From CAMLHU01 sp039917855 (lineage in GTDB: Bacteria; Gemmatimonadota; Gemmatimonadetes; Gemmatimonadales; GWC2-71-9): a stretch of DNA of 27,795 nucleotides. Below are positions 15,512-23,436 of the stretch, piece after piece. Location: assembly GCA_039917855.1 (NCBI GenBank), contig JBDSIR010000016.1, positions 1-27,795 of the forward strand. The letters are read 5' to 3'. Made by a program: the position numbers and the translations under genes. The stretch's first letter is position 1. Each line of letters starts with the position of its first letter. The notes below the pieces were generated by a model. That model was not told the origin of the DNA. It saw only the letters and a list, made by a program, of their open reading frames with translations, and did not search any database.

Positions 15512-16486
15512 ATGAGCGCTTCCTACCGCCCCTCCGGCGCCTCCCCATTCGGTCCCGACCGCTACACCGGCGGCCGGGACACTTTGTTGTTCCTCCTTTC
15601 GGTCGGCGTCGCCGTGACCTTCCTGCTCGGCCCGCCGCGTTGGGGTGAGGCGACCGCGGCCGGCATCCGCGGCACCGTGCTGGTCCCGTTCCTCTGGCTG
15701 CAGGCACGGGCCGAGGAGGCGAAGACCAGCCGCGCGCGCTTTGAGGAGGTCGAGTCCCAGCGGGATTCCGCCGCGTGGGCCGCGCAGGCGTTGCCGGCCC
15801 TTCGCGCCGAGAACGACCGGCTCCGTGCCCTGCTCGGCATCATCCCGCGGGTGCGGGTGCCCTACCGCTCGGCGGAGGTCATGCGCCAGAGTCAGATCAC
15901 CGACGGACGCACGCTGGTGGTGAGCGTCGGGAGCCTGGAGGAGGTGCACGCCTTCGACCCGGTCGTCTCGCCCGAGGGTCTGGTCGGAGTGGTCCTTACC
16001 GTGGACCGGTCCACGAGCGTGGTGATGACCTGGGCCCATCCTGATTTCCGGGCCAGCGCGGCGACAGAGGATGGCAGCGTGCTCGGCGTGGTGGCCGCGG
16101 CCGAGGCCGAGTTGGGTGCGGAGCCGATGCTCGAACTGCGAGGGGTGCCGTATCGAGATACGGTGACTGCGGGCACGATGGTGGTGACGACGGGACTTGG
16201 GGGCATCTATCCGCGCGGGATCCCGATCGGCCGGGTCATGGGTGTGGCGCGAGAGCAGCGGGGGTGGGAACGGATCTACCTGGTGCGGCCCTCCGCGAAT
16301 CTCGGCACCACCGCCCACGTGCTGGTCCTGGGGCGCGAGGAACCGCACCGGCCGGCCGACGACCCCGCCGCCGCCAAGCTTCGGGTGCCCGCGGGCGTTG
16401 TCGGGGATACCGCGCGGCCGATCCCGCGGCGGCGGCAGGCGCGCCCGGCACCGGACCCGTCGCCGAGCCCGGGAGTGAGGCCGTGA
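15512..16486 (+). CDS. mreC: Rod shape-determining protein MreC
   Basis: MreC is a bitopic periplasmic protein that activates PBP2-RodA. It has a short cytosolic N-terminus and one membrane helix (about residues 23-43, LLFLLSVGVAVTFLLG). A helical/coiled-coil stretch (about 65-110, rich in Glu, Arg and Ala) is followed by the beta-rich MreC domain with GLVGVVLTVDRSTSVVMTWA and TGLGGIYPRGIPIGRV. The 324 residues include a C-terminal tail of about 50 residues rich in Pro and Arg, which is likely disordered. It begins 22 nt after mreB, and its stop overlaps the mreD start. Confidence 0.94.
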   Translation: MSASYRPSGASPFGPDRYTGGRDTLLFLLSVGVAVTFLLGPPRWGEATAAGIRGTVLVPFLWLQARAEEAKTSRARFEEVESQRDSAAWAAQALPALRAENDRLRALLGIIPRVRVPYRSAEVMRQSQITDGRTLVVSVGSLEEVHAFDPVVSPEGLVGVVLTVDRSTSVVMTWAHPDFRASAATEDGSVLGVVAAAEAELGAEPMLELRGVPYRDTVTAGTMVVTTGLGGIYPRGIPIGRVMGVAREQRGWERIYLVRPSANLGTTAHVLVLGREEPHRPADDPAAAKLRVPAGVVGDTARPIPRRRQARPAPDPSPSPGVRP

Positions 16487-16977
16487 GCGGACGCAGCAAT
16501 GGCTGGCGGTCGGTGGGGGTCCTGCTGCTTCTCCTCGCGCTGCATTTCTACGTGCGCCCGCGGCTGGGGGCGCCGCGCTACGCACCGGATTTCATCGCCA
16601 TCGGCGTGCTGCTCTTCGCACTGCGAGCGCGGCCCGGGCAGGCCGCGGTGGCGGGGCTCTTCGCCGGACTGCTGACCGACGCTCTGACCCCGGCGCGATT
16701 CGGGGCGGGAGCCCTCGCCAATGCGGTCGTGGGCTACCTGGCGGCGTACGGGCGTACGGTGTTCTTCGCCGACAACCTGCTCGTGACCGGTGGCTTGTTC
16801 GCCATCGGCACCTGGTTCCGGAACCTGCTCGTGCTCATCGCGAGCGGGACGCCGATGTCGCGCCTGGTGGTCGAAGCAGGGGTGTGGTCCTCGGTGCAGG
16901 CGCTGGTCACCGCGGTGGTGGGCGTGGTGTTCGCCCTCCTGCTGCGGGGGTGGCTCGACCTCCGCATCCGCGAATGA
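16483..16977 (+). CDS. mreD: Rod shape-determining protein MreD
   Basis: This small polytopic inner-membrane partner of MreC has 164 residues with about five hydrophobic helices, starting at SVGVLLLLLALHFYV. The segment AAVAGLFAGLLTDALTP resembles the conserved G-x-x-x-D region of MreD. MreD is weakly conserved in sequence, so the call rests on size, topology and position between mreC and mrdA. The start is GTG at 16483, overlapping the mreC stop (GTGA); the open frame extends upstream only as a shadow of mreC. The 3' end overlaps mrdA (ATGA). Confidence 0.88.
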   Translation: MSGRSNGWRSVGVLLLLLALHFYVRPRLGAPRYAPDFIAIGVLLFALRARPGQAAVAGLFAGLLTDALTPARFGAGALANAVVGYLAAYGRTVFFADNLLVTGGLFAIGTWFRNLLVLIASGTPMSRLVVEAGVWSSVQALVTAVVGVVFALLLRGWLDLRIRE

Positions 16978-18812
16978 ACGACTACTCTCCCGCGGCCCTC
17001 GACCAGCGCGCGGTCCAGGCGCGGTGGGTGCTGCGGGTCGCCTTCCTCATCCTCGCGGTCGCTTTCTTCAACGCGCAGATCCTCGAGCACGAGCGGTACC
17101 GGCTGCGATCGGAGGACAATCGCCTCCGCGCAGTGCCGCTCACCCCCCCGCGCGGCGCGATCCTCGACCGATTCGGACGGATCATCGCTGAGAACGTGCC
17201 GGGCTATTCGGTCAAGCTCTTCGCCGCGGACGTCCCGTCGCTCCGGGAGTCCCTCGCCCGCCTCGGCGAGATCGTGCCGGTGGACAGTGCGGCACGCGCG
17301 GAGGCGCTCCGGCGTTTTCGGGCGGAGCCGTATCTCCCGGCGCTCGTGATCCGCGACGCCACCGCCGAGCAGGTGGCGCGGCTGGAAGAACGGCGGGTGC
17401 TGTTGCCGGGTCTGGTGATCCAGGCGGAGCCGAAACGGCGCTACCCCGCGGGACCCGCCGTGGCGCACGTCGTGGGGTACGTGGCCGAAGTGACGGAGGG
17501 GGATCTGTCGGTGGATCGGTACCGCGGGGCGCAGATCGGCGCGCTGGTGGGGAAGGCGGGGCTCGAGCTCGAGTATGACAGCATCCTCCGCGGCGAACCC
17601 GGGATGCGCTACATCGAGGTGAATGCGCGCGGCCGCCTGGTGCGGGAGGATGGCGCTGCGCCGCCGCGAGCGCCGGAGGCGGGGATCGCGCTCCGCACCA
17701 CGATCGACCTGGACCTGCAGCGCTTCGTCGATTCGCTCTGGCCGCCGGGGGTGCGCGGGGCCCTCGTCGCGATGACCCCCGATGGGCAGGTGCTGGCGCT
17801 CTACTCCTCGCCCTCCTATGACCCGAATTCCTTCATCGGCGGGATCTCGAGCGACAACTGGCGCGCGCTACGTGACGATCCCGCCGATCCGCTCTACAAT
17901 CGCGCGATCCAGGGGCGCTACGCTCCGGCGTCGCCCTTCAAGTTGGCGATCGCGGCGATGGCGCTGCGTCGCGGAGTGGTCAATTTCAATTCCACGATGC
18001 CCGAACCGTGCCGAGGGAGTTTCCGGTTCGGCAATCGGGTGTTCAAGTGCTGGCTGCCGACCGGGCACGGACGCCTCGACCTCACCGGTGCCATCGCGCA
18101 GAGTTGCGACGTCTATTTCTACCAGCTGGGGCTCAAGGTCGGGCTCGAGAACCTCCTGCGCGACGGCGCCGCGATGGGTTTCCGGGAGCGGAGCGGGGTG
18201 GACCTCGAAGGGGAGTCGCAGTCGGTCTTTCCGCCCGATGTCGCCTACTTCGACCGACGGTACGGCCCCCGGGGATGGAGCCGGGGCGTCGTGCTCAACT
18301 TGAGCATCGGGCAGGGCGAGATCGACCAGACCGTGATGAATATGACGCGCTTCTACCTCGCCCTCGCGAACCCCGCCGGCGCGCCGGAGCCGTACCTCGT
18401 GCGGCCGCGCGGGGGAGCCCTGCGGAGGATCGACCTGACCGCTGCCCAGCTCGAAGGGATCCGAAGCTCCCTGGTGGCGGTGGTGGAACGAGGGACCGCC
18501 GCGGGGATCCGGAGCACCGACCTCGTCGTGGGAGGAAAGACCGGTACCGCACAGAATGCGCACGGCCTGGACCACGGCTGGTTCATCGGCTTCGCGCCCG
18601 CGGACAAGCCCGAGATCGTGGTCGGCGCGATCATGGAGTTCGCGGAACACGGCACCACCGTGGCGCCGTATGTCGTGAAGACGATCCGGCGCTGGTACTT
18701 CGGCGCCGGTGCCGACGTGCGCGCGCGGGTGCGGCTGCTCACCCCCGAGGATGCAGCCCCCGCGCCCGCCGAACTGATCGACAGCGTGGCCGACACGGCG
18801 GTGGTCCCGTGA
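16974..18812 (+). CDS. mrdA: Penicillin-binding protein 2 (elongasome transpeptidase)
   Basis: PBP2 is the class B transpeptidase that crosslinks peptidoglycan during side-wall elongation. The 612-residue protein has a membrane anchor (about 24-42), a dimerisation/pedestal region starting at PRGAILDRFGRIIAENVPGY, and a transpeptidase domain. The active-site SxxK is Ser320-Pro-Phe-Lys323. The second motif is Ser377-Cys-Asp379 (SCDVYFYQ, the PBP2 variant of SxN). The third is Lys522-Thr-Gly524 in VGGKTGTAQ. The segment around the nucleophile reads YAPASPFK instead of the usual PGSTFK. The ATG at 16974 overlaps mreD, and the stop overlaps the rodA GTG. Confidence 0.96.
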   Translation: MNDYSPAALDQRAVQARWVLRVAFLILAVAFFNAQILEHERYRLRSEDNRLRAVPLTPPRGAILDRFGRIIAENVPGYSVKLFAADVPSLRESLARLGEIVPVDSAARAEALRRFRAEPYLPALVIRDATAEQVARLEERRVLLPGLVIQAEPKRRYPAGPAVAHVVGYVAEVTEGDLSVDRYRGAQIGALVGKAGLELEYDSILRGEPGMRYIEVNARGRLVREDGAAPPRAPEAGIALRTTIDLDLQRFVDSLWPPGVRGALVAMTPDGQVLALYSSPSYDPNSFIGGISSDNWRALRDDPADPLYNRAIQGRYAPASPFKLAIAAMALRRGVVNFNSTMPEPCRGSFRFGNRVFKCWLPTGHGRLDLTGAIAQSCDVYFYQLGLKVGLENLLRDGAAMGFRERSGVDLEGESQSVFPPDVAYFDRRYGPRGWSRGVVLNLSIGQGEIDQTVMNMTRFYLALANPAGAPEPYLVRPRGGALRRIDLTAAQLEGIRSSLVAVVERGTAAGIRSTDLVVGGKTGTAQNAHGLDHGWFIGFAPADKPEIVVGAIMEFAEHGTTVAPYVVKTIRRWYFGAGADVRARVRLLTPEDAAPAPAELIDSVADTAVVP

Positions 18813-20050
18813 GGCGCGGCGTCCTCGACCTGCGCACCCTCGTGGCGGTGGGGCTCCTCCTGGGCTACGGCATCGTGGTGCTCTACAGCGCCGGCCAGAC
18901 CGACGTCGCCACATCCGCCAGCGGAGTGTGGCAGAAACAGCTCGTCTGGATCGGCGTCGCCTTCCTGGCAGGGTCGGTGATGTACCGCATCTCTCCGCGC
19001 GTGCTCGAATGGGCCGCGCCCCCCTTGTACGTGATCGGGCTCCTCCTGCTCCTCATCACCCTCGCGGTGGGGACCGGGGCGGGAACAGCGGCGGGGACCA
19101 AGAGCTGGCTCGCGATCGGCGGGCTGCGGATCGGACAGCCGGTGGAGCTGGCCAAGCTCGCCACGATCCTGATGCTGGCCCGGTGGCTGGCGAGCCGGCG
19201 CGAGGCGCCGCAGACGCTCCGGGAGCTGATCCCCGCCTGCCTGATCGCCGGGGTGCCGTTCCTGCTCGTCCTCAAGCAGCCCGATCTGGGGAGCGCGCTC
19301 GTCTTCGTCGGCATCCTCTTCGCGATGCTCTTCTGGGCGGGGACCCGGGGGTGGCTCCTCTTCCTCCTCGCCTCCCCGGTCTTCTCCCTCCTCCTCGCAT
19401 TCCAGGAGTGGACCTGGGCGGTCTGGTTCATCGGGTTGGTGTATCTGCTGTACCGGTGGCGCCCCTACCTCTGGGAGGGGCTGGCCGTCCTCGCCGCCAA
19501 TATCGTGATGGGGTTCATCGCCATCCCCATCTGGCGCTCGCTTGCGCCCTATCAGCAAAACCGCCTCCTCACCTTCCTCAACCCGGCCATGGACCCCCAG
19601 GGGGCCAACTACCAGGCGATCCAGTCGAAGGTAGCGATCGGCTCGGGGGGCTGGTTCGGGACCGGGTGGCTCGAAGGTCCCCAGAAGAGGCTCGTCTTCC
19701 TGCCGGCCCAACACACCGACTTCGTCTTCTCGGTCGTGGGAGAGGAGCTGGGATTCCTGGGGGTGATCGTCGCCCTGGCCCTGTTCCTGTATCTCCTCAG
19801 CCGCCTGGTCCGGGTGGCCCGCCGAGCAACGGACCCCTTCTCGAGCCTGGTCGTCTTCGGGGTGGTGGGGCTCATTCTGACCCACGTGTTCGAGAATGTC
19901 GGGATGACGGTCAGCCTGATGCCGATCACCGGGATCCCCCTCCCATTCTTCAGCTATGGCGGGTCATTCCTGGTCGCCTGTTGCCTGGCGCTGGGGGTGG
20001 TGATGCGGGTCGGCAAGGACGCGAGCCTCCTCGGCTATCCTGATGCATGA
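18809..20050 (+). CDS. rodA: RodA peptidoglycan glycosyltransferase (SEDS family)
   Basis: RodA polymerises lipid II glycan strands in a complex with PBP2. The product of 413 residues has about ten helices. SEDS landmarks are SWLAIGGLRIGQPVELAKLA, KQPDLGSALVF, and FLPAQHTDFVFSVVGEELGF, which includes the catalytic Asp of the large periplasmic loop. The C-terminal block is MPITGIPLPFFSYGGSF. It is about 40 residues longer than E. coli RodA; the extra length lies near the middle (FQEWTWAVWFIGLVYLLYRW), adding hydrophobic sequence. The start is GTG 18809 (GTGA overlap with mrdA). It is the last gene of the mre operon. Confidence 0.95.
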   Translation: MRRGVLDLRTLVAVGLLLGYGIVVLYSAGQTDVATSASGVWQKQLVWIGVAFLAGSVMYRISPRVLEWAAPPLYVIGLLLLLITLAVGTGAGTAAGTKSWLAIGGLRIGQPVELAKLATILMLARWLASRREAPQTLRELIPACLIAGVPFLLVLKQPDLGSALVFVGILFAMLFWAGTRGWLLFLLASPVFSLLLAFQEWTWAVWFIGLVYLLYRWRPYLWEGLAVLAANIVMGFIAIPIWRSLAPYQQNRLLTFLNPAMDPQGANYQAIQSKVAIGSGGWFGTGWLEGPQKRLVFLPAQHTDFVFSVVGEELGFLGVIVALALFLYLLSRLVRVARRATDPFSSLVVFGVVGLILTHVFENVGMTVSLMPITGIPLPFFSYGGSFLVACCLALGVVMRVGKDASLLGYPDA

Positions 20051-20110
20051 CAACGACTTAGCTGTCAAGGACTAGCGCGGCTGGCCCTCCCTCCCCACAT
20101 TTGGTCTCCC

Positions 20111-20134
20111 ACCGCCCCGTCTCCCCGGGGCGGT
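20111..20134 (+). terminator. Hairpin between rodA and accD
   Basis: ACCGCCCCG (20111-20119) pairs with CGGGGCGGT (20126-20134) across a six-base loop. It lies about 60 nt after the rodA stop and 22 nt before the accD start. No U tract follows, so it may be a weak terminator of the mre operon or part of the accD leader. The rest of the 106-bp spacer shows no clear promoter. Confidence 0.45.
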
Positions 20135-20156
20135 CGCACTTCAACCCCGGGACCCG

Positions 20157-21017
20157 ATGGCCTGGTTCAAGAAAGAACGTAAACCCCGCGCCTCCGTCCG
20201 TACCCGCCTCGAGATCCCGGCGGATACGTGGGAGAAGTGCGAACAGTGCGGGCACCTGGCCCTCCGGGAGAAGTTCGAGAAGAACCTCAATGTCTGCCCG
20301 CAGTGCGGCCACCACCGCCGGATGACGGCGGAGGAGTATATCGAGCTGCTGACGGACGAGGGGAGCTGGCGGGAGCTCTGGGGTGACCTCAAATCGGCCG
20401 ACCCGCTGGGGTTCGATGGCTATCCGAAGCGGATCGACGCCGCCATCGCCAAAGCGGGCCCGGCGGACGCCTTCTACTCGGGACACGGCCAGCTCGAGGG
20501 GAGCCCCTTCCACCTCGGCGTCATGAATTTCGCCTTCCTCGGCGGTTCGATGGGGTCGGTGGTCGGGGAAAAGATCGCCCGGCTGGCGCGGCGCTCGGCC
20601 GAGAAGCGGATCCCGCTGGTGCTCGTCACCGCCTCGGGGGGCGCCCGGATGCACGAGGGGGTGCTCTCGCTGATGCAGATGGCGAAGACCAGCGCGATGC
20701 TGGCGCAGCTCCACCGGATGTCCATCCCGTATGTCGCGATCCTCACCAACCCCACCACGGGGGGCGTCTCGGCCTCGTTCGCGATGCAGGGAGACGTGAT
20801 CCTGGCGGAGCCGGGAGCGCTCATCGGGTTCGCCGGACAGCGAGTGATCAAGCAGACCATCGGACAAGACCTGCCGGTGGGGTTCCAGAGCGCGGAATTC
20901 CTGCTGGAGCACGGTCAAGTGGACGACGTGGTGCCGCGCGGGGCCATGCGCGAGACGACCGCGCGCCTGCTGCGCCACATGCAGGGCCACGCCACGAGCG
21001 ACCGTGTGACGGCATAG
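20157..21017 (+). CDS. accD: Acetyl-CoA carboxylase carboxyltransferase subunit beta
   Basis: AccD pairs with AccA to transfer CO2 from carboxybiotin to acetyl-CoA, making malonyl-CoA for fatty acid synthesis. A zinc ribbon with Cys28, Cys31, Cys47 and Cys50 (CEQC, CPQC) opens the protein. The crotonase-fold carboxyltransferase domain follows, with GSMGSVVGEKIARLA, VTASGGARMHEG, ILTNPTTGGVSASFAM and ALIGFAGQRVIKQT. The 286 residues are typical. The ATG at 20157 starts directly before the KKERK basic stretch common in AccD. A strong terminator follows. accD is adjacent to folC in many genomes; here two other genes lie between them. Confidence 0.96.
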   Translation: MAWFKKERKPRASVRTRLEIPADTWEKCEQCGHLALREKFEKNLNVCPQCGHHRRMTAEEYIELLTDEGSWRELWGDLKSADPLGFDGYPKRIDAAIAKAGPADAFYSGHGQLEGSPFHLGVMNFAFLGGSMGSVVGEKIARLARRSAEKRIPLVLVTASGGARMHEGVLSLMQMAKTSAMLAQLHRMSIPYVAILTNPTTGGVSASFAMQGDVILAEPGALIGFAGQRVIKQTIGQDLPVGFQSAEFLLEHGQVDDVVPRGAMRETTARLLRHMQGHATSDRVTA

Positions 21018-21038
21018 TGGGCCGGTGGGCCAGTGGGC

Positions 21039-21072
21039 AAGGACCAGTGCGGAGATCGCGCTGGTCCTTTTT
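21039..21072 (+). terminator. Intrinsic terminator of accD
   Basis: AAGGACCAGTGCG (21039-21051) pairs with CGCGCTGGTCCTT (21057-21069) over 13 bp with a single G-U pair and the loop GAGAT. A run of T follows (21068-21072). It starts 22 nt after the accD stop. This is the best rho-independent terminator in the window. Confidence 0.9.
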
Positions 21073-21110
21073 CGTTGGGCCGCGGGGTCCGCTCGGAGGT
21101 GAGGACTATA

Positions 21111-21313
21111 GCGCGCGAACCCATGATGGACCGAACCCACGAGGTTCCGTGCAACCGGTCAATGATCTTGTGGTCACCGGGCGGGACTTCGGTGGGGGAC
21201 CACAAAGTTCCTCTCCAATGTTCCTGTTCCGCAGTTGTCCTGGCTTGTTTCTGCCGTGACGCCGGATCCCGGCTCGGAACATCGTGGGTTCGGTCCATCA
21301 TGGGTTCGCGCGC
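21111..21313. repeat. Family B palindromic element, copy 1 (203 bp)
   Basis: The ends are inverted repeats of 38 bp (21111-21148 and 21276-21313) that match at 37 positions; the outermost part is GCGCGCGAACCCATGATG. Inside, TTGTGGTC (21168-21175) pairs with GACCACAA (21198-21205) around a G/C-rich loop. There is no transposase and no believable open frame, and I see no flanking target duplication. Size, ends and a second copy nearby suggest a MITE-like or REPIN-like non-autonomous element. Confidence 0.85.
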
Positions 21314-21374
21314 CCGACGGGCTTTCACGTGATCCGCCACAGGTTCGCACGCCCGGCGGGCCTTCACGTGCTCC
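21303..21374. repeat. Two 33-bp direct repeats overlapping the end of family B copy 1
   Basis: Bases 21303-21335 and 21342-21374 match at 29 of 33 positions (period 39 bp). Both start with GGTTCGC, the terminal sequence of the family B element, and continue into CCCG-CGGGC-TTCACGTG. The unit therefore joins the element end to its flank, as if the junction had been duplicated. Confidence 0.8.
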
Positions 21375-21454
21375 ACTCCCTCGCCCGACCGGCCCGGCAT
21401 GGATAGCTTCCGGCTGGCCTTCTCTTCCCTCGATCATCGCCTTGGATCGGTCCC

Positions 21455-22822
21455 ATGCTGACCCGAACTCTGCTCGCGCTTTCCCTCGTGGCCCCCGCGC
21501 TGCTGAGCGCCCAGGCCGGCCGCGCGACCGCCGTCACGCTCCAGTCAGGCCCGATGGTCGGCGCATCGGAGATGCGCGAGGTGAAGCTCTGGGCCCAGAC
21601 CACGGCCGCGGCCCGGGTGCGCATCGTCTACTGGGACAGCGCGACCCCCGGCGTTCGGCGCACCACGGCCGAGGTCGTCACTCGGCGCGATTCGGCCTAC
21701 GTCGCCCACCTCGTGGCCGATCAGGTGGAGCCCGGTCGGATCTACGGGTATGCGGTGCAGGTGAACGGGCGCACGGTACCGCGGCCGTATCCCCTCAAGT
21801 TCCGGACGCCGCCCAACTGGATATACCGTGGGGACCCGCCGAACTTCACCCTCCTCCTCGGCAGTTGCTTCTACGTGCGGGAGGCGGGGACCGATCGCTC
21901 CAACTCGACCTACGGCGATACCACCGGCATCGTCACCGCGATGGCGGCCCGCCATGCCGAGGCGATGCTCTGGCTGGGGGATAACACCTACCTGCGCGAG
22001 GTGGACTGGAACAGCTGGACGGGGATCACCCGTCGCTGGACTCACACCCGGTCGCTCCCGGCGCTGCAACCGCTCCTGGGCGCCACCGCCCACTACGCCA
22101 TCTGGGACGACCACGACTTCGGCCCGAACGACTCCGACCGTGGCGTGTGGAACAAGGCGATGACCCGCGCCGGGTTCGGCCTCTTCTGGGCCAATCCGGG
22201 CGAGGGGATCCCGGAATTGGGCGGGGCGATCACTACGCAATTCAGCTGGGGCGACGTCGACGTGTTCATGCTCGACGACCGATGGTTCCGGGCCCCGAAC
22301 CGACGAAAGACGGGCTCCCGACCCTACTTCGGAGATGCCCAGATCCAGTGGTTCATCGACGCGCTGGCGTCGAGTCGAGCCACCTTCAAGCTCGTGGCGG
22401 TGGGTGGCCAGGTGCTCAATCCCGCTGCGCTCTGGGAGAATTACGCGACCTATCCGGAGGAACGGCAGCGCTTCCTCGACCTCATCGCCGCGGAAAAGAT
22501 CCCCGGCGTCATTTTCCTCTCGGGGGACCGACACCACACCGAGCTCACGCGGCTCGACCGTTCGGGACTTTATCCCTTGTACGATCTCACGATCTCCCCC
22601 CTCTCCGCCGGGATGAGCCCACCAGCGAGCTATGAGGTGAACAGCGGCCGGGTGGAGGGGACGCTCGTGAATGCCCTCAACTTCGGGGCGCTCGAGTTCT
22701 CCGGTCCCCGGGCGGCGCGTGTGATGACGATCCGGGTCTTCGATACCAACGGCAAGGAGTTGTGGAACCGGGCGATCAGGGCGGCGGAGCTGCAACAGGG
22801 GACCGCGGCGGCACCAGAGTAG
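21455..22822 (+). CDS. PhoD-like alkaline phosphatase/phosphodiesterase, secreted
   Basis: This is a calcineurin-fold metallophosphoesterase of the PhoD type (455 residues). A Sec signal peptide (MLTRTLLALSLVAPALLSAQA, 21 residues, written as residues 1-21) has no twin-arginine, unlike classic PhoD. An N-terminal fibronectin-like PhoD domain (about 25-120; GPMVGASEM, VKLWAQT) precedes the metallo-domain. That domain has GSCFYV, AMLWLGDNTYL, YAIWDDHDFGPNDSD and FLSGDRHHTEL, which hold the metal-binding Asp, Asn and His residues. The C-terminus carries NFGALEFSG. It probably acts in the periplasm or outside on phosphoesters; the substrate is unknown. No pho-box is evident. It stands alone between accD and a convergent gene, directly after a family B element. 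Confidence 0.9.
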   Translation: MLTRTLLALSLVAPALLSAQAGRATAVTLQSGPMVGASEMREVKLWAQTTAAARVRIVYWDSATPGVRRTTAEVVTRRDSAYVAHLVADQVEPGRIYGYAVQVNGRTVPRPYPLKFRTPPNWIYRGDPPNFTLLLGSCFYVREAGTDRSNSTYGDTTGIVTAMAARHAEAMLWLGDNTYLREVDWNSWTGITRRWTHTRSLPALQPLLGATAHYAIWDDHDFGPNDSDRGVWNKAMTRAGFGLFWANPGEGIPELGGAITTQFSWGDVDVFMLDDRWFRAPNRRKTGSRPYFGDAQIQWFIDALASSRATFKLVAVGGQVLNPAALWENYATYPEERQRFLDLIAAEKIPGVIFLSGDRHHTELTRLDRSGLYPLYDLTISPLSAGMSPPASYEVNSGRVEGTLVNALNFGALEFSGPRAARVMTIRVFDTNGKELWNRAIRAAELQQGTAAAPE

Positions 22823-22893
22823 GACACCTCAACCCCACCCCCCACTCCGTTCAGTGGGAGAGGGTGTGGGTGAGGGTGCGGGAGAGGGGGGAC
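22823..22893. terminator. Convergent spacer with C-rich/G-rich hairpin
   Basis: CCCACT (22841-22846) pairs with AGTGGG (22853-22858); C-rich sequence before and G-rich sequence after allow an imperfect longer stem. It lies between the converging phosphatase and YkgJ-like genes, so it could serve as terminator for either. The GGGAGAGGGTGTGGGTGAGGG-like run (given here as a description of 22857-22876) resembles a dispersed repeat seen in many GC-rich genomes. Confidence 0.45.
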
Positions 22894-23436
22894 TCAAAGG
22901 CCCGAGACCGGGAGCAACCAGTGGATGGGGTACCGGTAGAAGACGGGCTCCGCCACCGCGCCTGCGGCGTCGGCAACGAGCGAGCGCTTGAGGTCGACCG
23001 GCATGGCGCGATCGATGGCGCGGGCGAGGCGGCGGAAGGCGGTGAGCTTGGTCTTGAGCCGTCCGATCCGGACCTCGTCGCAGGCGCCGAAGAGCACCCA
23101 CCAATGCCGGCCATCTTCTTCCCGTTCGAGCAGGTCGACGGGGAAGAGATTGCAGATGAGGGGCCGGTCGAGGTAGGCCGAGCATTGGAAGGTGTTCGGC
23201 TCGTAGAAGGGGCACTTGCACCCTACCCGATTCAGCCGGGTGGCCGCGCCCTCACCATAGGTGCGGAGGGCGAGCCGATCGGCGCCGGCCTGCTCCCGGG
23301 GGGTCAGGTAGACGAGGCTCCGTTCGCACTTTTCACAGGTGGGGCAGTGGGAGTAGTTCGTCATCAGCTCATCGTAACCGGGGAGCGTCTTGAGCGTGGT
23401 GACGAACGGGTCAGGAAGCGCGCGCAGGCGAGTCAT
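22894..23436 (-). CDS. YkgJ-family cysteine cluster protein
   Basis: The protein has 180 residues with the cysteine pattern of the YkgJ family (annotated as zinc- or iron-chelating). An N-terminal CPTCEKC cluster is followed by GCKCPFYEPNTFQCSAYLDR, then PLICNLFPVDLLERE, and later GACDE. Nine or more Cys residues in the first two thirds indicate a metal or Fe-S centre. There is no signal peptide or membrane helix. The RP-x-x-C motif after the C-x-x-Y segment is characteristic. The biochemical role of the family is not established. Its ATG at 23436 lies 24 bp from the family B copy 2, with TTAAAT only about 10 nt before the ATG on this strand, which could mean a very short leader. It converges on the phosphatase gene. 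Confidence 0.85.
   Translation of the reverse strand: MTRLRALPDPFVTTLKTLPGYDELMTNYSHCPTCEKCERSLVYLTPREQAGADRLALRTYGEGAATRLNRVGCKCPFYEPNTFQCSAYLDRPLICNLFPVDLLEREEDGRHWWVLFGACDEVRIGRLKTKLTAFRRLARAIDRAMPVDLKRSLVADAAGAVAEPVFYRYPIHWLLPVSGL

Larger units (their letters stand above)
21018..21454. other. 437-bp non-coding spacer between accD and the PhoD-like gene
   Basis: No protein-coding signal is found here. It contains, in order, the accD terminator (21039-21072), the 203-bp family B palindromic element (21111-21313) and a pair of 33-bp direct repeats (21303-21374). About 80 bp of unremarkable sequence before the phosphatase start has no promoter I would defend. Confidence 0.75.

Noticed and set aside
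18809..20050. FtsW (division) instead of RodA
   Set aside because: The operon position directly after mreBCD and mrdA, with GTGA coupling to PBP2, fits RodA; no divisome genes are nearby.
20915..21400. Minus-strand open frame over family B copy 1 with repeated peptide units
   Set aside because: The peptide repetition only mirrors the DNA repeats; it overlaps the accD end and terminator and has no ribosome binding site.
21455..22822. Twin-arginine export of the PhoD-like protein
   Set aside because: The N-terminus is a plain Sec-type signal with no RR motif before the hydrophobic stretch.
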